NCBI RefSeq assembly: GCF_002250565.1
Contig: NZ_NMVJ01000001.1
Location: 310,001 to 374,000, forward strand
Source of the DNA: Parenemella sanctibonifatiensis
GTDB taxonomy: Bacteria > Actinomycetota > Actinomycetes > Propionibacteriales > Propionibacteriaceae
Direction of reading: 5' to 3'
Length of the DNA: 64,000 nt
In this document: in pieces, positions 53,209 through 61,950 of the stretch
How the letters are laid out: the number at the start of each line of letters is the position of its first letter
How positions within the stretch are numbered: the stretch's first letter is position 1
The notes under the pieces: generated by a model
Database searches by the model: none
Seen by the model: the letters and a program-made list of their open reading frames with translations, nothing else
What the model was told of the DNA's origin: nothing
Made by a program: the position numbers and the translations under genes

Positions 53209-53886
53209 TCAGGGCCGCAGGTCGATGCTGGTCTGGCCGTCCCACCGGACCCGCAGGCGCAAGTCGTTGTCGACGACGTCGGCCGGGACCACGAAATAGA
53301 CCTGCAGCTGCCGCGGTTCGCCGGGCACCAGCGGCTGTTCCTCGGTGCCGGAGCAACTCGCCATCGGTGTGTCGGCGCCCTGCAGTAGTACGCCGTCCCG
53401 GGCCCAGACCCGTTCGTCGGCGTCGCGCAGTTCGAAGACGCAGTACCAGCTGGCCGGGACCTCGGCGACGGTCACCTCGACCGTGGCAACAACGATCACC
53501 GAACCGTCCGGGGCGGCGATCGTCTCCCCGTCCCGGGTCGCCGGCACCGAGGCGCGTTCCTCGAAGCCGAGCAGTCGAAACTCCCGCCCTTGATGGGCTG
53601 CCGTCCCGCCATTGGCCGCCGCGGCGACGACGATGTCGCGCTGGGAGGACCCGTCGGTGAAGCCCAGGAAGCCAGCCGCTGCCAACGCCACCGCCAGCAT
53701 CGGCAGGAAGAACCACCACGCTCGTCGGGTGCCGACCTTGGTGGTGGGTTCATCGGGCACCGCCCGAAACCACTCCGGATCGACCGGGTCGGCCGATTCG
53801 ACCGGCTGTTGCTGATCGCTGGCGGGCACGGCCCGAAACCAGTTCGGGTCGACCGGATTGCCCGGCCCCTGCTCCCCCGTGCTCAT
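53209..53886 (-). CDS. Anchored protein with duplicated WFRAVP motif and extracytoplasmic beta domain
   Basis: A 225-residue protein of unknown function. The cytoplasmic N-terminus contains a repeated motif, VDPNWFRAVP and VDPEWFRAVP, 22 residues apart. One membrane helix (about 59-76) follows, then a beta-rich domain with two Cys (WYCVFELRDADERVWARDG and MASCSGTEEQPLVPGE), similar in outline to DUF4352-type immunoglobulin-like domains. Third and last gene of a leftward set; the start overlaps the previous stop by four bases (ATGA). The WFRAVP repeat could be a docking peptide for a cytoplasmic partner. Confidence 0.6.
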   Translation of the reverse strand: MSTGEQGPGNPVDPNWFRAVPASDQQQPVESADPVDPEWFRAVPDEPTTKVGTRRAWWFFLPMLAVALAAAGFLGFTDGSSQRDIVVAAAANGGTAAHQGREFRLLGFEERASVPATRDGETIAAPDGSVIVVATVEVTVAEVPASWYCVFELRDADERVWARDGVLLQGADTPMASCSGTEEQPLVPGEPRQLQVYFVVPADVVDNDLRLRVRWDGQTSIDLRP

Positions 53887-54461
53887 CTCGTCGTCTCCAC
53901 GGTCCGGCGCTCGGGCACCCGCGACTCCGCCACCGGGCTGGGGTCCAGGTCAATCCGGAGGCCCTCGGCGTACACGATCACAACGCCGTACTCGGGCCGA
54001 ATCTCCAGTCGTGCAGGGGTCGCGTCGGCGGGGATCTCGAAGACCACCGAGGCTGTCATGGTGAAGCCGGCCGGCAGCGGCGCGAAGCTCCAGCCACCGG
54101 TACGGACCTGTTCATACTCGCGGCCATCGGTGGTCACCAGCCAAATCTTGGTGAGCAGCTGCTGCTCGCGCAGCGCGCCGACCTTGAGCCGTGCGACCAC
54201 CAACTGGTGGTCGGTCTCCACCACCGGGGCGGTGGACTCGCCGGCGTACATCACCGTGGTCGTTTCGCTGGACAGCACTTCCCCGGCGATCCATTGACCC
54301 TGCCCCGGGTCCCCCTCCGCGACATCCACCCAGCTGATCGGCACCTCGTTGGGCGGCGGTCGCAGCAGCGTGATGCCGCCTGCCACCACCAGACACACGA
54401 GCAACCCGACCACCCCGGTGCGATACCACCGGGGCCGCGGATCGTACTGATCGCGCTTCAT
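53883..54461 (-). CDS. Anchored protein with extracytoplasmic beta domain
   Basis: A 192-residue protein with a short Arg-rich start, one membrane helix (about 15-34) and a domain of about 150 residues rich in beta strands (HQLVVARLKVGALREQQLLTKIWLVTTDGREYEQVR, FTMTASVVFEIPADATPARLEIRPEYG). The pattern of strand pairs and the PADATPARLEIR ending resemble those of the two flanking proteins, so the three look like distant paralogues. No Cys in the outer domain. It is coupled to the next gene by ATGA and starts 22 bases after the preceding stop. Function unknown. Confidence 0.6.
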   Translation of the reverse strand: MKRDQYDPRPRWYRTGVVGLLVCLVVAGGITLLRPPPNEVPISWVDVAEGDPGQGQWIAGEVLSSETTTVMYAGESTAPVVETDHQLVVARLKVGALREQQLLTKIWLVTTDGREYEQVRTGGWSFAPLPAGFTMTASVVFEIPADATPARLEIRPEYGVVIVYAEGLRIDLDPSPVAESRVPERRTVETTR

Positions 54462-54483
54462 GATGACCCCACCCGGTGTGCGC

Positions 54484-55089
54484 TCACAGCGGCCTCACCG
54501 GCAGGTCAACATGACCGACCACATCACCCAGCGTCCATGACGAGCTGCGGCTCAGCAGGCTTTCGGAGGTGGTCTCGTCGCGGATGACCACGCGGATCCT
54601 CTGCGGCGCCTCCGGTACGTCGACCGTCAGCTGCCCGGCCTCGGGGATGTCGGGGCCGAAGCTGCCGGTGCGCGCCTCGCGCCTCACTCGGGCATCCTCC
54701 AGCACGGTGCCGTCCTCGGTCTGGATCGTCACCAGGCCGGCATCGAGGTGCTCGGAGGCCTCGTCGGTGAGGAGGACGTCGAGGCTGACGACCAGCTGGA
54801 TCCCGTTGTAGGTCTCCTCGATCCAAGCTTCGCCTACGGTGATCTCCCAGCGCTGCAGTTCGACCGTCTCGCCGCTGGCGTACGCCCGCCCCACGGCCTC
54901 GTCGGCCGGCCGGAAGCCACCCAGCACCCAGACCAAACCGACCAGGACCACCAGCGAGCCGGCGACGATCGCGGTGATGCGCCAGGCCTGTCGGCGTACC
55001 GCCTCCTCGAGCAGGAGTTGCTCCAGCTCGGGGTCAGCCCCATCGTCGCGGGAGTCGACTTCCCGCGGTGAGGCCGGCGACGCGTTCAT
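54484..55089 (-). CDS. Anchored protein with extracytoplasmic beta domain, first of three
   Basis: A 201-residue protein: acidic cytoplasmic part ([25 protein letters not shown]), membrane helix at about 38-58, then a beta-rich domain ([72 protein letters not shown]). ATG 55089 was chosen since the cytoplasmic segment then starts cleanly; the frame is open further upstream, into the fumC region. It leads the leftward three-gene set and is divergent from fumC with only 64 bases between starts. Function unknown. Confidence 0.6.
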   Translation of the reverse strand: MNASPASPREVDSRDDGADPELEQLLLEEAVRRQAWRITAIVAGSLVVLVGLVWVLGGFRPADEAVGRAYASGETVELQRWEITVGEAWIEETYNGIQLVVSLDVLLTDEASEHLDAGLVTIQTEDGTVLEDARVRREARTGSFGPDIPEAGQLTVDVPEAPQRIRVVIRDETTSESLLSRSSSWTLGDVVGHVDLPVRPL

Positions 55090-55153
55090 GACGGCAACTC
55101 TAACCGCTCGGCCCCGCTCTGCGACGGAGGCGAAATCCGGGCACAATGACGCC

Positions 55154-56545
55154 ATGACTGACTTCCGCATCGAGCACGACACCATGGGTGAGGTGAAGGT
55201 CCCGGCCGCGGCGCTCTACCAGGCGCAGACGCAGCGAGCCGTCGAGAACTTCCCGATCTCCGGCACCCCCATCGAACCCGCCCTCATCAAGGCGCTGGCC
55301 CAGATCAAGAGCGCCGCCGCCCGCACCAACGCCGAGCTGGGCACCCTGGACCAGGGCCGCGCGGACGCGATCGCCGCGGCGGCCGCGGAGGTCGCCGAGG
55401 GCCGCCACGACGGCGAATATCCGATCGACGTCTTCCAGACCGGTTCGGGCACGTCGTCCAACATGAACACCAACGAGGTGCTGTCGACGCTGGCGACGAA
55501 GGCGCTCGGCGAAGAGGTCCACCCCAACGACCACGTCAACGCGTCACAGTCCTCCAACGACACCTTCCCGTCGGCGATCCACGTCGCCGCCACCGACGGC
55601 CTCGTCAACCAGCTGATCCCCGCGCTGGAGCACCTCCAGGGCTCGCTCGAGGCCAAGGCGGGCGAGTTCGCCGAGGTTGTGAAGTCCGGGCGTACGCACC
55701 TGATGGACGCCACCCCGGTCACCCTCGGGCAGGAATTCGGCGGATACGCCGCGCAGGTCGCGTACGGCATCGAACGCGTCCAGGCCGCGCTCCCCCGAGT
55801 CGCCGAGCTGCCGCTGGGCGGCACCGCCGTCGGCACCGGTATCAACACCCCGGCCGGCTTCGCGGCCGGCGTGATCAGCAAGCTCGCCACCGACACCGGC
55901 CTGCCGCTGACCGAGGCCCGCAACCACTTCGAGGCCCAGGGCGCCCGCGACGCGCTCGTCGAGGCCTCCGGCGCGCTGCGCACCATCGCGGTGAGCCTGG
56001 CCAAGATCGCCAACGACCTGCGCTGGATGGGTTCGGGGCCGCGGGCTGGCCTCGGCGAGATCGCGCTGCCGGACCTGCAGCCGGGCTCCTCGATCATGCC
56101 CGGCAAGGTCAATCCGGTGCTGTGCGAAGCAACCCTGCAGGTGTCGGCGCAGGTGATCGGCAACGACGCGGCCGTGGCGTACGCCGGCACCACCGGCAAC
56201 TTCGAGCTCAACGTGATGCTGCCGCTGATGGCGCGCAACCTGCTCGAGTCGATCCGGCTGATCTCGAACGTGTCGCGCCTGCTGGCCGATCGTTGCGTGG
56301 CCGGCATCACCGCCAACGTCGATCACTGCCGCGAGCTGGCCGAGTCCTCGCCCTCGATCGTGACGCCGCTGAACAAGTACATCGGCTACGAGAACGCCGC
56401 CAAGGTCGCCAAGACCGCGCTGAAGGAAAACAAGACAATCCGCCAGGTCGTCGTGGAGTCGGGTTTCGTCAGTGACGGCAAGCTCACCGAGGCGCAGCTG
56501 GACGAGGCGCTCGACGTGCTCAGCATGACCCGCGCACCCCAGTGA
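55154..56545 (+). CDS. fumC: Class II fumarate hydratase
   Basis: TCA-cycle enzyme, oxygen-stable, fumarate to malate. The 463 residues match the family. Conserved regions are [52 protein letters not shown] and the mobile catalytic loop [12 protein letters not shown] with Ser312/Ser313. It starts [17 protein letters not shown] at ATG 55154. CACAAT (55142-55147) ends six bases before the ATG and may be the -10 of a leaderless transcript. In the window it complements mdh and sucCD as TCA genes. Confidence 0.97.
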   Translation: MTDFRIEHDTMGEVKVPAAALYQAQTQRAVENFPISGTPIEPALIKALAQIKSAAARTNAELGTLDQGRADAIAAAAAEVAEGRHDGEYPIDVFQTGSGTSSNMNTNEVLSTLATKALGEEVHPNDHVNASQSSNDTFPSAIHVAATDGLVNQLIPALEHLQGSLEAKAGEFAEVVKSGRTHLMDATPVTLGQEFGGYAAQVAYGIERVQAALPRVAELPLGGTAVGTGINTPAGFAAGVISKLATDTGLPLTEARNHFEAQGARDALVEASGALRTIAVSLAKIANDLRWMGSGPRAGLGEIALPDLQPGSSIMPGKVNPVLCEATLQVSAQVIGNDAAVAYAGTTGNFELNVMLPLMARNLLESIRLISNVSRLLADRCVAGITANVDHCRELAESSPSIVTPLNKYIGYENAAKVAKTALKENKTIRQVVVESGFVSDGKLTEAQLDEALDVLSMTRAPQ

Positions 56546-56564
56546 CACGCAGCTGACCGAGTTC

Positions 56565-56642
56565 GCGCGCAGGGCGTGCAGTCGATTCCCCCCGAGTCCG
56601 GTTCTGGGCCCTTCCGGAGGATCGACTGCATGCCCTGCGCGC
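56565..56642. repeat. Dispersed long inverted repeat, copy 3
   Basis: 22-base arms at 56565-56586 and 56621-56642 pair at 21 of 22 positions; the left begins GCGCGCAGGGC and ends GCAGTCGAT. The loop is 34 bases. It lies just after fumC. The inner arm matches copy 1 (29351-29430). Confidence 0.9.
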
Positions 56643-56657
56643 GTTTGGGTGACAGAC

Positions 56658-56748
56658 CGTGCACCAACTCACACTCGATGACCACAACCGGGGCTCAACG
56701 GAAGCTGTCAAGCGGCAGTTTCAGCGATCGAGTGTGAGTTGGTGCACG
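56658..56748. repeat. Dispersed long inverted repeat, copy 4
   Basis: Perfect 22-base arms at 56658-56679 and 56727-56748; the left begins CGTGCACCAAC and ends CACACTCGAT. The loop is 47 bases. It directly follows copy 3 in the same gap between convergent fumC and phoH. The inner arm matches copy 2 (36580-36659). Confidence 0.9.
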
Positions 56749-56754
56749 CGGGGC

Positions 56755-58134
56755 TCAGCCCTCCAGCAGGTTGGTGACCAGGGCGGCGATCTGGGAGCGC
56801 TCAGACCGGGTCAGGGTCACGTGGCCAAACAGCGGGTTGCCCTTGAGCTTCTCCACCACCGCCACGACTCCGTCGAAGCGGCCGACCCGCAGGTTGTCGC
56901 GCTGGGCGACGTCGTGGGTCAGCACCACCTTGGAGTTCTGGCCGATCCGCGACAGCACGGTCAGGAGCACGTTGCGTTCCAGCGACTGCGCCTCGTCGAC
57001 GATCACGAACGAGTCGTGCAGCGACCGGCCCCGGATGTGCGTCAGCGGCAGCACCTCGATGAGGTCCCGCGCGATGATCTCCTCCATCACGTTCTTGTGG
57101 ACGATCGAGCCGAGCGTGTCGAAGACCGCCTGCGCCCACGGCGCCATCTTCTCGCCCTCGCTGCCCGGCAGATAGCCGAGCTCCTGGCCGCCGACGGCGT
57201 ACAGCGGGCGGAAGACGACCACCTTGGAGTGCTGGCTGCGTTCCATCACGGCCTCGAGCCCGGCGCACAGCGCCAGCGCCGACTTGCCCGTACCGGCGCT
57301 GCCACCCAGCGACACGATGCCGACGTCCGGGTCGAGCAGCAGGTCCAGCGCCACCCGCTGTTCGGCGGAACGCCCGTGGATCCCGAACGCCTCCCGATCG
57401 GCGCGAATCAGCTGCAACTCCCCGCTGGGGAGCTTGCGGGTCAACGCCGACGAGCCGCCGCCGCGTACGACGACGCCGGTGTGGCAGGGCAGGTCCTCGA
57501 CCCCGGGCACCTCGGCGGTCTGGGTGTCATAGAGCGCGTCGACGACGTCAGCAGTGACATCGATCTCGGCCATCCCGGTCCAGCCCGAGGTGATCGCCAG
57601 CTCGGCGCGGTATTCCTCCGCGGCCAGACCGACCGAGGCGGCCTTGACCCGCATCGGCAGGTCCTTGGAGACCAGCACCACCTCGCGACCTTCGTTGGCG
57701 AAGTTCAGCGCGACCGCCAGGATCCGCGAATCGTTGTCGCCGAGCCTAAAACCCACCGGCAGGATCGTCGGATCGGTGTGGTTGAGCTCGACGTGGAGGC
57801 TGCCCTCCATCTCGTTGACCGGCACCGGGGAGTCGAGCCGGCCGTGCTTGATCCGCAGATCGTCCAGCAGCCGCAGTGCGCTGCGGGCGAAGTAGCCCAG
57901 ATCGGGATGGTGGCGCTTGGCCTCGAGCTCCGTGATGACCACGATCGGGACGACCACCTCGTGTTCGGCGAAGCGCGTCAGCGCGTTCGGGTCGCTGAGC
58001 AGGACGGAGGTGTCGAGGACGTAGGTCTTGAGGTCGGTCTGCTGGCCGGCGTCGTCGTGGACGCTCGGTGACAACTGGATCTCCGGGCTGTCCGGAGTGA
58101 AGGAGCTGCTGTGGGACACGCGTGAGTCGGACAC
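56755..58134 (-). CDS. PhoH2-type protein: PIN domain fused to PhoH ATPase
   Basis: A 459-residue protein. The N-terminal PIN domain (about 36-175) keeps acidic residues: [15 protein letters not shown] with Asp41, VITELEAKR, and [13 protein letters not shown]. The C-terminal PhoH ATPase has Walker [17 protein letters not shown] (Lys284) and Walker [12 protein letters not shown] near residue 378. PhoH2 proteins are described as RNA helicases/nucleases and, in mycobacteria, as toxins paired with a small antitoxin (PhoAT). No such antitoxin overlaps here, but a short leader ORF lies upstream. GTG start with GGAGAGGAA before it. Confidence 0.93.
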   Translation of the reverse strand: MSDSRVSHSSSFTPDSPEIQLSPSVHDDAGQQTDLKTYVLDTSVLLSDPNALTRFAEHEVVVPIVVITELEAKRHHPDLGYFARSALRLLDDLRIKHGRLDSPVPVNEMEGSLHVELNHTDPTILPVGFRLGDNDSRILAVALNFANEGREVVLVSKDLPMRVKAASVGLAAEEYRAELAITSGWTGMAEIDVTADVVDALYDTQTAEVPGVEDLPCHTGVVVRGGGSSALTRKLPSGELQLIRADREAFGIHGRSAEQRVALDLLLDPDVGIVSLGGSAGTGKSALALCAGLEAVMERSQHSKVVVFRPLYAVGGQELGYLPGSEGEKMAPWAQAVFDTLGSIVHKNVMEEIIARDLIEVLPLTHIRGRSLHDSFVIVDEAQSLERNVLLTVLSRIGQNSKVVLTHDVAQRDNLRVGRFDGVVAVVEKLKGNPLFGHVTLTRSERSQIAALVTNLLEG

Positions 58135-58188
58135 GAGGTTCCTCTCCAGGGCCGCGTGTCACCCACACCCGGCCCGCCTGGTTTCAGG

Positions 58189-58239
58189 TCAGGGCCGGTC
58201 AGCTTCGGGGCCTGGTGGTGGCCCTGTGAGTACGTTCAC
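58189..58239 (-). CDS. Putative 16-residue leader peptide upstream of phoH
   Basis: Too short for standard gene calls. GTG at 58239 is preceded at a 5-base distance by GGGAGGA, one of the best ribosome-binding sites in the area. The reading frame VNVLTGPPPGPEADRP ends at TGA (58189-58191), 55 bases before the phoH start. Three consecutive CCA Pro codons could stall ribosomes. GC-rich inverted segments (CCGGCC, then GGCCGG) follow and could form alternative stems. It might be an attenuator-type leader; it could also be chance. Confidence 0.4.
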   Translation of the reverse strand: MNVLTGPPPGPEADRP

Positions 58240-58349
58240 GAGAATCCTCCCGGGTGGCCGGCTTCCCCACCGACCACGTGCCCAACGTAGGCCGCGAAGG
58301 GCCGGGATCGGCGTCGCCACACCGACCGTCACCGATTGTTCACCTGGAC

Positions 58350-58378
58350 CTCAGAACACCCTGCATCTCAGAACACCC
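58350..58378. repeat. Duplicated 3' end of the DUF4112 gene (17-bp period)
   Basis: CTCAGAACACCC occurs at 58350-58361 and 58367-58378. The second copy contains the DUF4112 stop (58368-58370) and last codons; the first lies just beyond the gene. Confidence 0.85.
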
Positions 58379-58862
58379 GCCCCAACAGCACCAGCAGCCC
58401 CCAGATCACCGCCACGGCGACCGCAATCATGATCGCCAGCGTGATGAGGACCACGCCGATGGCCTTGATGAGGTACGCCGTGGTGCTCTCGTTGCTGGTG
58501 TGCCCCTTGCTGAGTGCATCCTCGAGCAGCCGGTAGTTCTTCCGGTTCGCCCGATGCGCGGCATCGGCGACGTCGCCCACGGCAGGAACCAATCCCAGAC
58601 CGGTGTCGATGATGAGGTTGCCGGCCATCCGCAGCAGGGTCGGGACCGGGACCCGCAGGCGTACGGCATCGATGAGGATCACGCTGGCCAGACCGGTGGT
58701 GGTCGCATCACCGATGCCGGGCACCAGCCCGATCAACGCGTCCAGGCCGAGGCCGAACTTGGTGCCGGGCACCGTGACGAGGTCGTCCATCAGCCGGGCC
58801 ATGCCGCGGCTGATCGGAGCCGGGCGGTCGTCGGCCTCATCGGGGTCAGGTTGCTTGTTCAC
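58368..58862 (-). CDS. DUF4112 membrane protein
   Basis: A 164-residue protein. The DUF4112 core (LMDDLVTVPGTKFGLGLDALIGLVPGIGDATTTGLASVILIDAVRLRVPVPTLLRMAGNLIIDTGLGLVPAVGDVADAAHRANRKNYRLL) holds two similar GLxPxxGD hairpins that probably re-enter the membrane. A true membrane helix lies at about 133-162. Function unknown; the family is widespread. It is upstream of phoH on the same strand, 128 bases before the leader ORF. Its last codons are part of a short duplication. Confidence 0.88.
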   Translation of the reverse strand: MNKQPDPDEADDRPAPISRGMARLMDDLVTVPGTKFGLGLDALIGLVPGIGDATTTGLASVILIDAVRLRVPVPTLLRMAGNLIIDTGLGLVPAVGDVADAAHRANRKNYRLLEDALSKGHTSNESTTAYLIKAIGVVLITLAIMIAVAVAVIWGLLVLLGRVF

Positions 58863-58941
58863 GGAGCAACCTTACGGCCGGCAGCCCGCCCGGCCATCGG
58901 GGAAACCCCGGGTTTGGCGTCGGTCCGCGCCGGCTGATCGT

Positions 58942-61062
58942 TCAGGATCCGACGACCCGCCACGCGAAGGCGTACATGAGGGCGCTCATCCGGGCCCGCT
59001 GCTCGTTGGTGGCAGCGCCGCCGTGGCCGCCCTCGATGTTCTCCCAGGACCTGACGTCCGCCCCCAGCGATCGCAGCGCCGCCGCGAACTTGCGGGCGTG
59101 TCCGGGGTGGACCCGGTCGTCGCGGGTGGAGGTCAGCACGAAGCTCGGCGGGTACGTCACGTCCTCGCGCAGCAGGTGATAGGGGCTGAAGTGCTGGATG
59201 AAATCCCAGTCCTCGGTGTCGGGGTCGCCGTACTCCGCCATCCACGACGCGCCGGCCAGCAGGTGGCTGTAGCGCTTCATGTCCAGCAGCGGCACCTGGA
59301 TCACCACCGCGCCGAACAACTCCGGATATTGCGTCAGCATGTTGCCGGTCAGCAGCCCACCGTTGGAGCCGCCCTGGGTGGCCAGGTGCGCGGCATCGGT
59401 CACGCCTCGCCGCGCGAGATCGCGGGCTACGGCGGCGAAATCCTCGTACGCCCGGTGCCGATGCTGCTTGAGCGCCGCCTGGTGCCAGGCGGGGCCGTAC
59501 TCCCCGCCGCCGCGGATGTTGGCCAGCACGTAGGTGCCGCCACGTTCGAGCCAGGCCTTGCCCATGACGGGCTGGTAGCCCGGCGGCAGCGAGATCTCGA
59601 AGCCGCCGTAGCCATAGAGCATCGTCGGCGCGGGACCGGCGTCCGGCGCCTCCGGCCCGACCTGGAAGTAGGGCACCCGGGTGCCGTCCTCGCTGGTCGC
59701 GAAGTGCTGGCTCACCACCAGCCCGGTCGCGTCGAACCGTTCGGGGGTCGTCTTGATCTCCTCGGTGGCGAACTCGGCGTCGCCCACGTCGGCCAGCAGC
59801 AACCCCAGTGGCGTGGTGAAACCGGAGGCGTCCAGCCACACCCGGTCATCGGCATCGGCGTCATAGGGGCGTACGTGGACCGAGTCGAGCCGCCCCAATC
59901 CGAGCGCGTCGAGGCCGAGCTCGGTGCGGCGCCACTGCCCGGCGTCATCCCGCGTGTGCACCTCGAGGCGCTGCACCACGTCCTCCAGCACCGCCAGTAC
60001 GACGCAGTTGCGGGTCAGCGTCACGTCGTCGAGGAACGCCTTGTCGGTTGGCTCGAACAGCGTCGTCGGCTCGGCATCACCGGCCAGGAAGTCGGCCAGG
60101 TCCACCACGGCAACCGAGCCGGCCAGATGCGTGCGGCCGGCGTACGCCCAGTCGCTGCGGGGACGCAGGACCAGCAGGCCGCGGTGGATGTCCACCTCGA
60201 TGTCGCGCGGCAGGTCGAGGGCGGTGAGCTCGCCGGAGGTCGGGTCGAGGACGTGCGTCGTGGTGTTGTAGAAGGCGTGCATCTGCACGACACCCCAGCG
60301 TTCGTGGTCGACGCTGTCGTCGTGCCACGGCGAGGCGACCATGTCCTCGGCGGCAGTTTCGAAGAGCAGCTCGGCCTCCGCCAACGGGGTGCCGCGGCGC
60401 CACCGGCGTACCTGCCGGGGATAGCCCGAGGTGGTCATCGTGTCCGGTCCGAAGTCGGTCGCGACCAGCAGGGTGTCGGCGTCCATCCACACGGCGTCGC
60501 CCTTGGCCTCGGGGCGTACGAAGCCGCCCTCGCCCTCGGGCACGAAGCTGCGCGTGGTCAGGTCGAACTCGCGCGTCACGTCGGCGTCGGCGCCGCCGCG
60601 GGAGAGGGTGACGAGCACCCGGGCGTACGGCTCTCCCTCGACGGGGCGCAGGGACTGGGAGCCGTGCCAGACCCACTTCTCCCCCTCGGCCTCGCTCAGC
60701 TCGTCGAGGTCGAGCAGCACCTCCCACTCGGGCGCGTCGGTGCGATAGCTGGCCATGGTGGTCCGTCGCCACAGCCCTCGTACGTGCTCGGCGTCGGTCC
60801 ACAGGTTGTAGACGAAGTCGCCGTGCACGCCGACGTGCGGGATCTTGTCGGTCGCATCGAGGATGGCGACGAGCTGATCCTGCAGTTCGTCGGTGATCGG
60901 CTCGGCGTCGAGCTCGGACTCAGCCTCGGCGTTGCGCTCACGCACCCACGCCAGCGGCTCGTCGCCGGTGACGTCTTCGAGCCACTGCCACGGATCGGTG
61001 GTGCCGTCGGGACTGGGCAGGCTCAGTCGGGTTTCGTCGGTCTGGCCGGGTGCGTCAGTCAT
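58942..61062 (-). CDS. Prolyl oligopeptidase-family serine peptidase (S9A)
   Basis: A 706-residue cytoplasmic peptidase. The N-terminal 400 residues form a seven-bladed propeller that limits access to small peptides. The C-terminal alpha/beta-hydrolase has Ser566 in TQGGSNGGLL, the Asp in TSTRDDRVHPGHA (about 648) and the His in IEGGHGGAAT (about 681). The opening PDGTTDPWQWLEDVTGDEPLAWVRERNAEAE is typical of S9A. No signal peptide. ATG 61062 was chosen (GGTGG five bases upstream) over a GTG nine bases earlier. The hemolysin III gene ends 22 bases before it. Confidence 0.95.
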   Translation of the reverse strand: MTDAPGQTDETRLSLPSPDGTTDPWQWLEDVTGDEPLAWVRERNAEAESELDAEPITDELQDQLVAILDATDKIPHVGVHGDFVYNLWTDAEHVRGLWRRTTMASYRTDAPEWEVLLDLDELSEAEGEKWVWHGSQSLRPVEGEPYARVLVTLSRGGADADVTREFDLTTRSFVPEGEGGFVRPEAKGDAVWMDADTLLVATDFGPDTMTTSGYPRQVRRWRRGTPLAEAELLFETAAEDMVASPWHDDSVDHERWGVVQMHAFYNTTTHVLDPTSGELTALDLPRDIEVDIHRGLLVLRPRSDWAYAGRTHLAGSVAVVDLADFLAGDAEPTTLFEPTDKAFLDDVTLTRNCVVLAVLEDVVQRLEVHTRDDAGQWRRTELGLDALGLGRLDSVHVRPYDADADDRVWLDASGFTTPLGLLLADVGDAEFATEEIKTTPERFDATGLVVSQHFATSEDGTRVPYFQVGPEAPDAGPAPTMLYGYGGFEISLPPGYQPVMGKAWLERGGTYVLANIRGGGEYGPAWHQAALKQHRHRAYEDFAAVARDLARRGVTDAAHLATQGGSNGGLLTGNMLTQYPELFGAVVIQVPLLDMKRYSHLLAGASWMAEYGDPDTEDWDFIQHFSPYHLLREDVTYPPSFVLTSTRDDRVHPGHARKFAAALRSLGADVRSWENIEGGHGGAATNEQRARMSALMYAFAWRVVGS

Positions 61063-61084
61063 GGCCGCCACCCTACTGATGGGG

Positions 61085-61774
61085 TCAGACGACAGCCATG
61101 GTGATGGCGGCGAAGTGGCAGGCGGCCGCGATCACGGTGCACAGGTGGAAGACCTCGTGGAAGCCGAACGTGCCCGGCCACGGGTTGGGACGCTTGAAGG
61201 CGTACGCCACCGCCCCGAGCGAATAGATGAGGCCGCCGACGATGATCAGCGCGACCGCCAGCGGGCCGCCGGCCTGGTAGAACGGCACGATCCAGCCGAT
61301 CGCGATCCAGCCCATCGCGACGTAGAGGACCGTGTAGAGCTTGCGCGGCGCGCCCAGCCAGATCATCCGCGACGCCAGGCCGAGCAGGCCGACGCTCCAG
61401 ACCAGGACCAGCAGCACCGTACGCGAGGTGCCCTCCAGCAGGCCGACCGCCAGCGGGGTGTAGGTGCCGGCGATGAAGACGAAGATGTTGGAGTGGTCCC
61501 AGCGGCGCAGCACGTTCAACGCCTTCGGCGACCAGGTGCCGCGGTGATAGGTGGCACTGACGCCGAAGAGCATCAGGGCCCCGAGCAGATAGACGACCAC
61601 GGCGATCCGGGTGCCGGTGTCGCGGGCGAAGAAGAGCAGGATGCCCGCGGCGATGACCAGGATCGGGCAGGCGACCAGGTGCAGCCAGCCCCGCATCCGC
61701 GGCTTGGTGACCGGCGCAACGGCGTTGGTGTGGCTCGACGGGCCGCTGGTCGGCTGGGCGTCGGTGTGGGTCAT
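61085..61774 (-). CDS. Hemolysin III (PAQR/YqfA) family membrane protein
   Basis: A 229-residue protein with seven membrane helices. The PAQR zinc-type residues are in place: SATYHRGTWSP, WDHSNIFVFIAGTYTPLAV, and the C-terminal HEVFHLCTVIAAACHFAAI. The family is thought to hydrolyse or sense lipids; the haemolysin name is historical. ATG 61774 begins a plausible polar N-terminus. It is divergent from the cis-prenyltransferase gene, the same pairing as in mycobacteria. Operator-like palindromes lie upstream. Confidence 0.9.
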   Translation of the reverse strand: MTHTDAQPTSGPSSHTNAVAPVTKPRMRGWLHLVACPILVIAAGILLFFARDTGTRIAVVVYLLGALMLFGVSATYHRGTWSPKALNVLRRWDHSNIFVFIAGTYTPLAVGLLEGTSRTVLLVLVWSVGLLGLASRMIWLGAPRKLYTVLYVAMGWIAIGWIVPFYQAGGPLAVALIIVGGLIYSLGAVAYAFKRPNPWPGTFGFHEVFHLCTVIAAACHFAAITMAVV

Positions 61775-61797
61775 GCGGTCCTCCGCGAAAACATGGC

Positions 61798-61831
61798 TAC
61801 GCGAGCGTAAGTTACTCCTCCGTAGGTAACT
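61798..61831 (-). promoter_or_regulatory. Inverted repeats upstream of the hemolysin III gene
   Basis: TACGC-GA-GCGTA (61798-61809) is a perfect 5-2-5 palindrome 24 bases before the start. AGTTAC (61810-61815) and GTAACT (61826-61831) form a second inverted repeat with a 10-base spacer. The AT-richer block stands out between two GC-rich genes; a TetR-like operator is possible, but no regulator is adjacent. Confidence 0.4.
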
Positions 61832-61950
61832 GTAACCGCTATTGGTGACGTACCCAAGACTGCGCCGCCACAGATCCGGCAGCAACCGGTTGTCGACACC
61901 AGACCGCGGTGGTACGTGCAGCTGGCCGGTGGCTGAGTACTCTGTGCCGC

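Noticed and set aside
58135-58367. Possible phoAT-like antitoxin gene overlapping phoH
   Set aside because: No frame of 50 codons or more with a ribosome-binding site overlaps or abuts phoH here; only the 16-codon leader was supportable.
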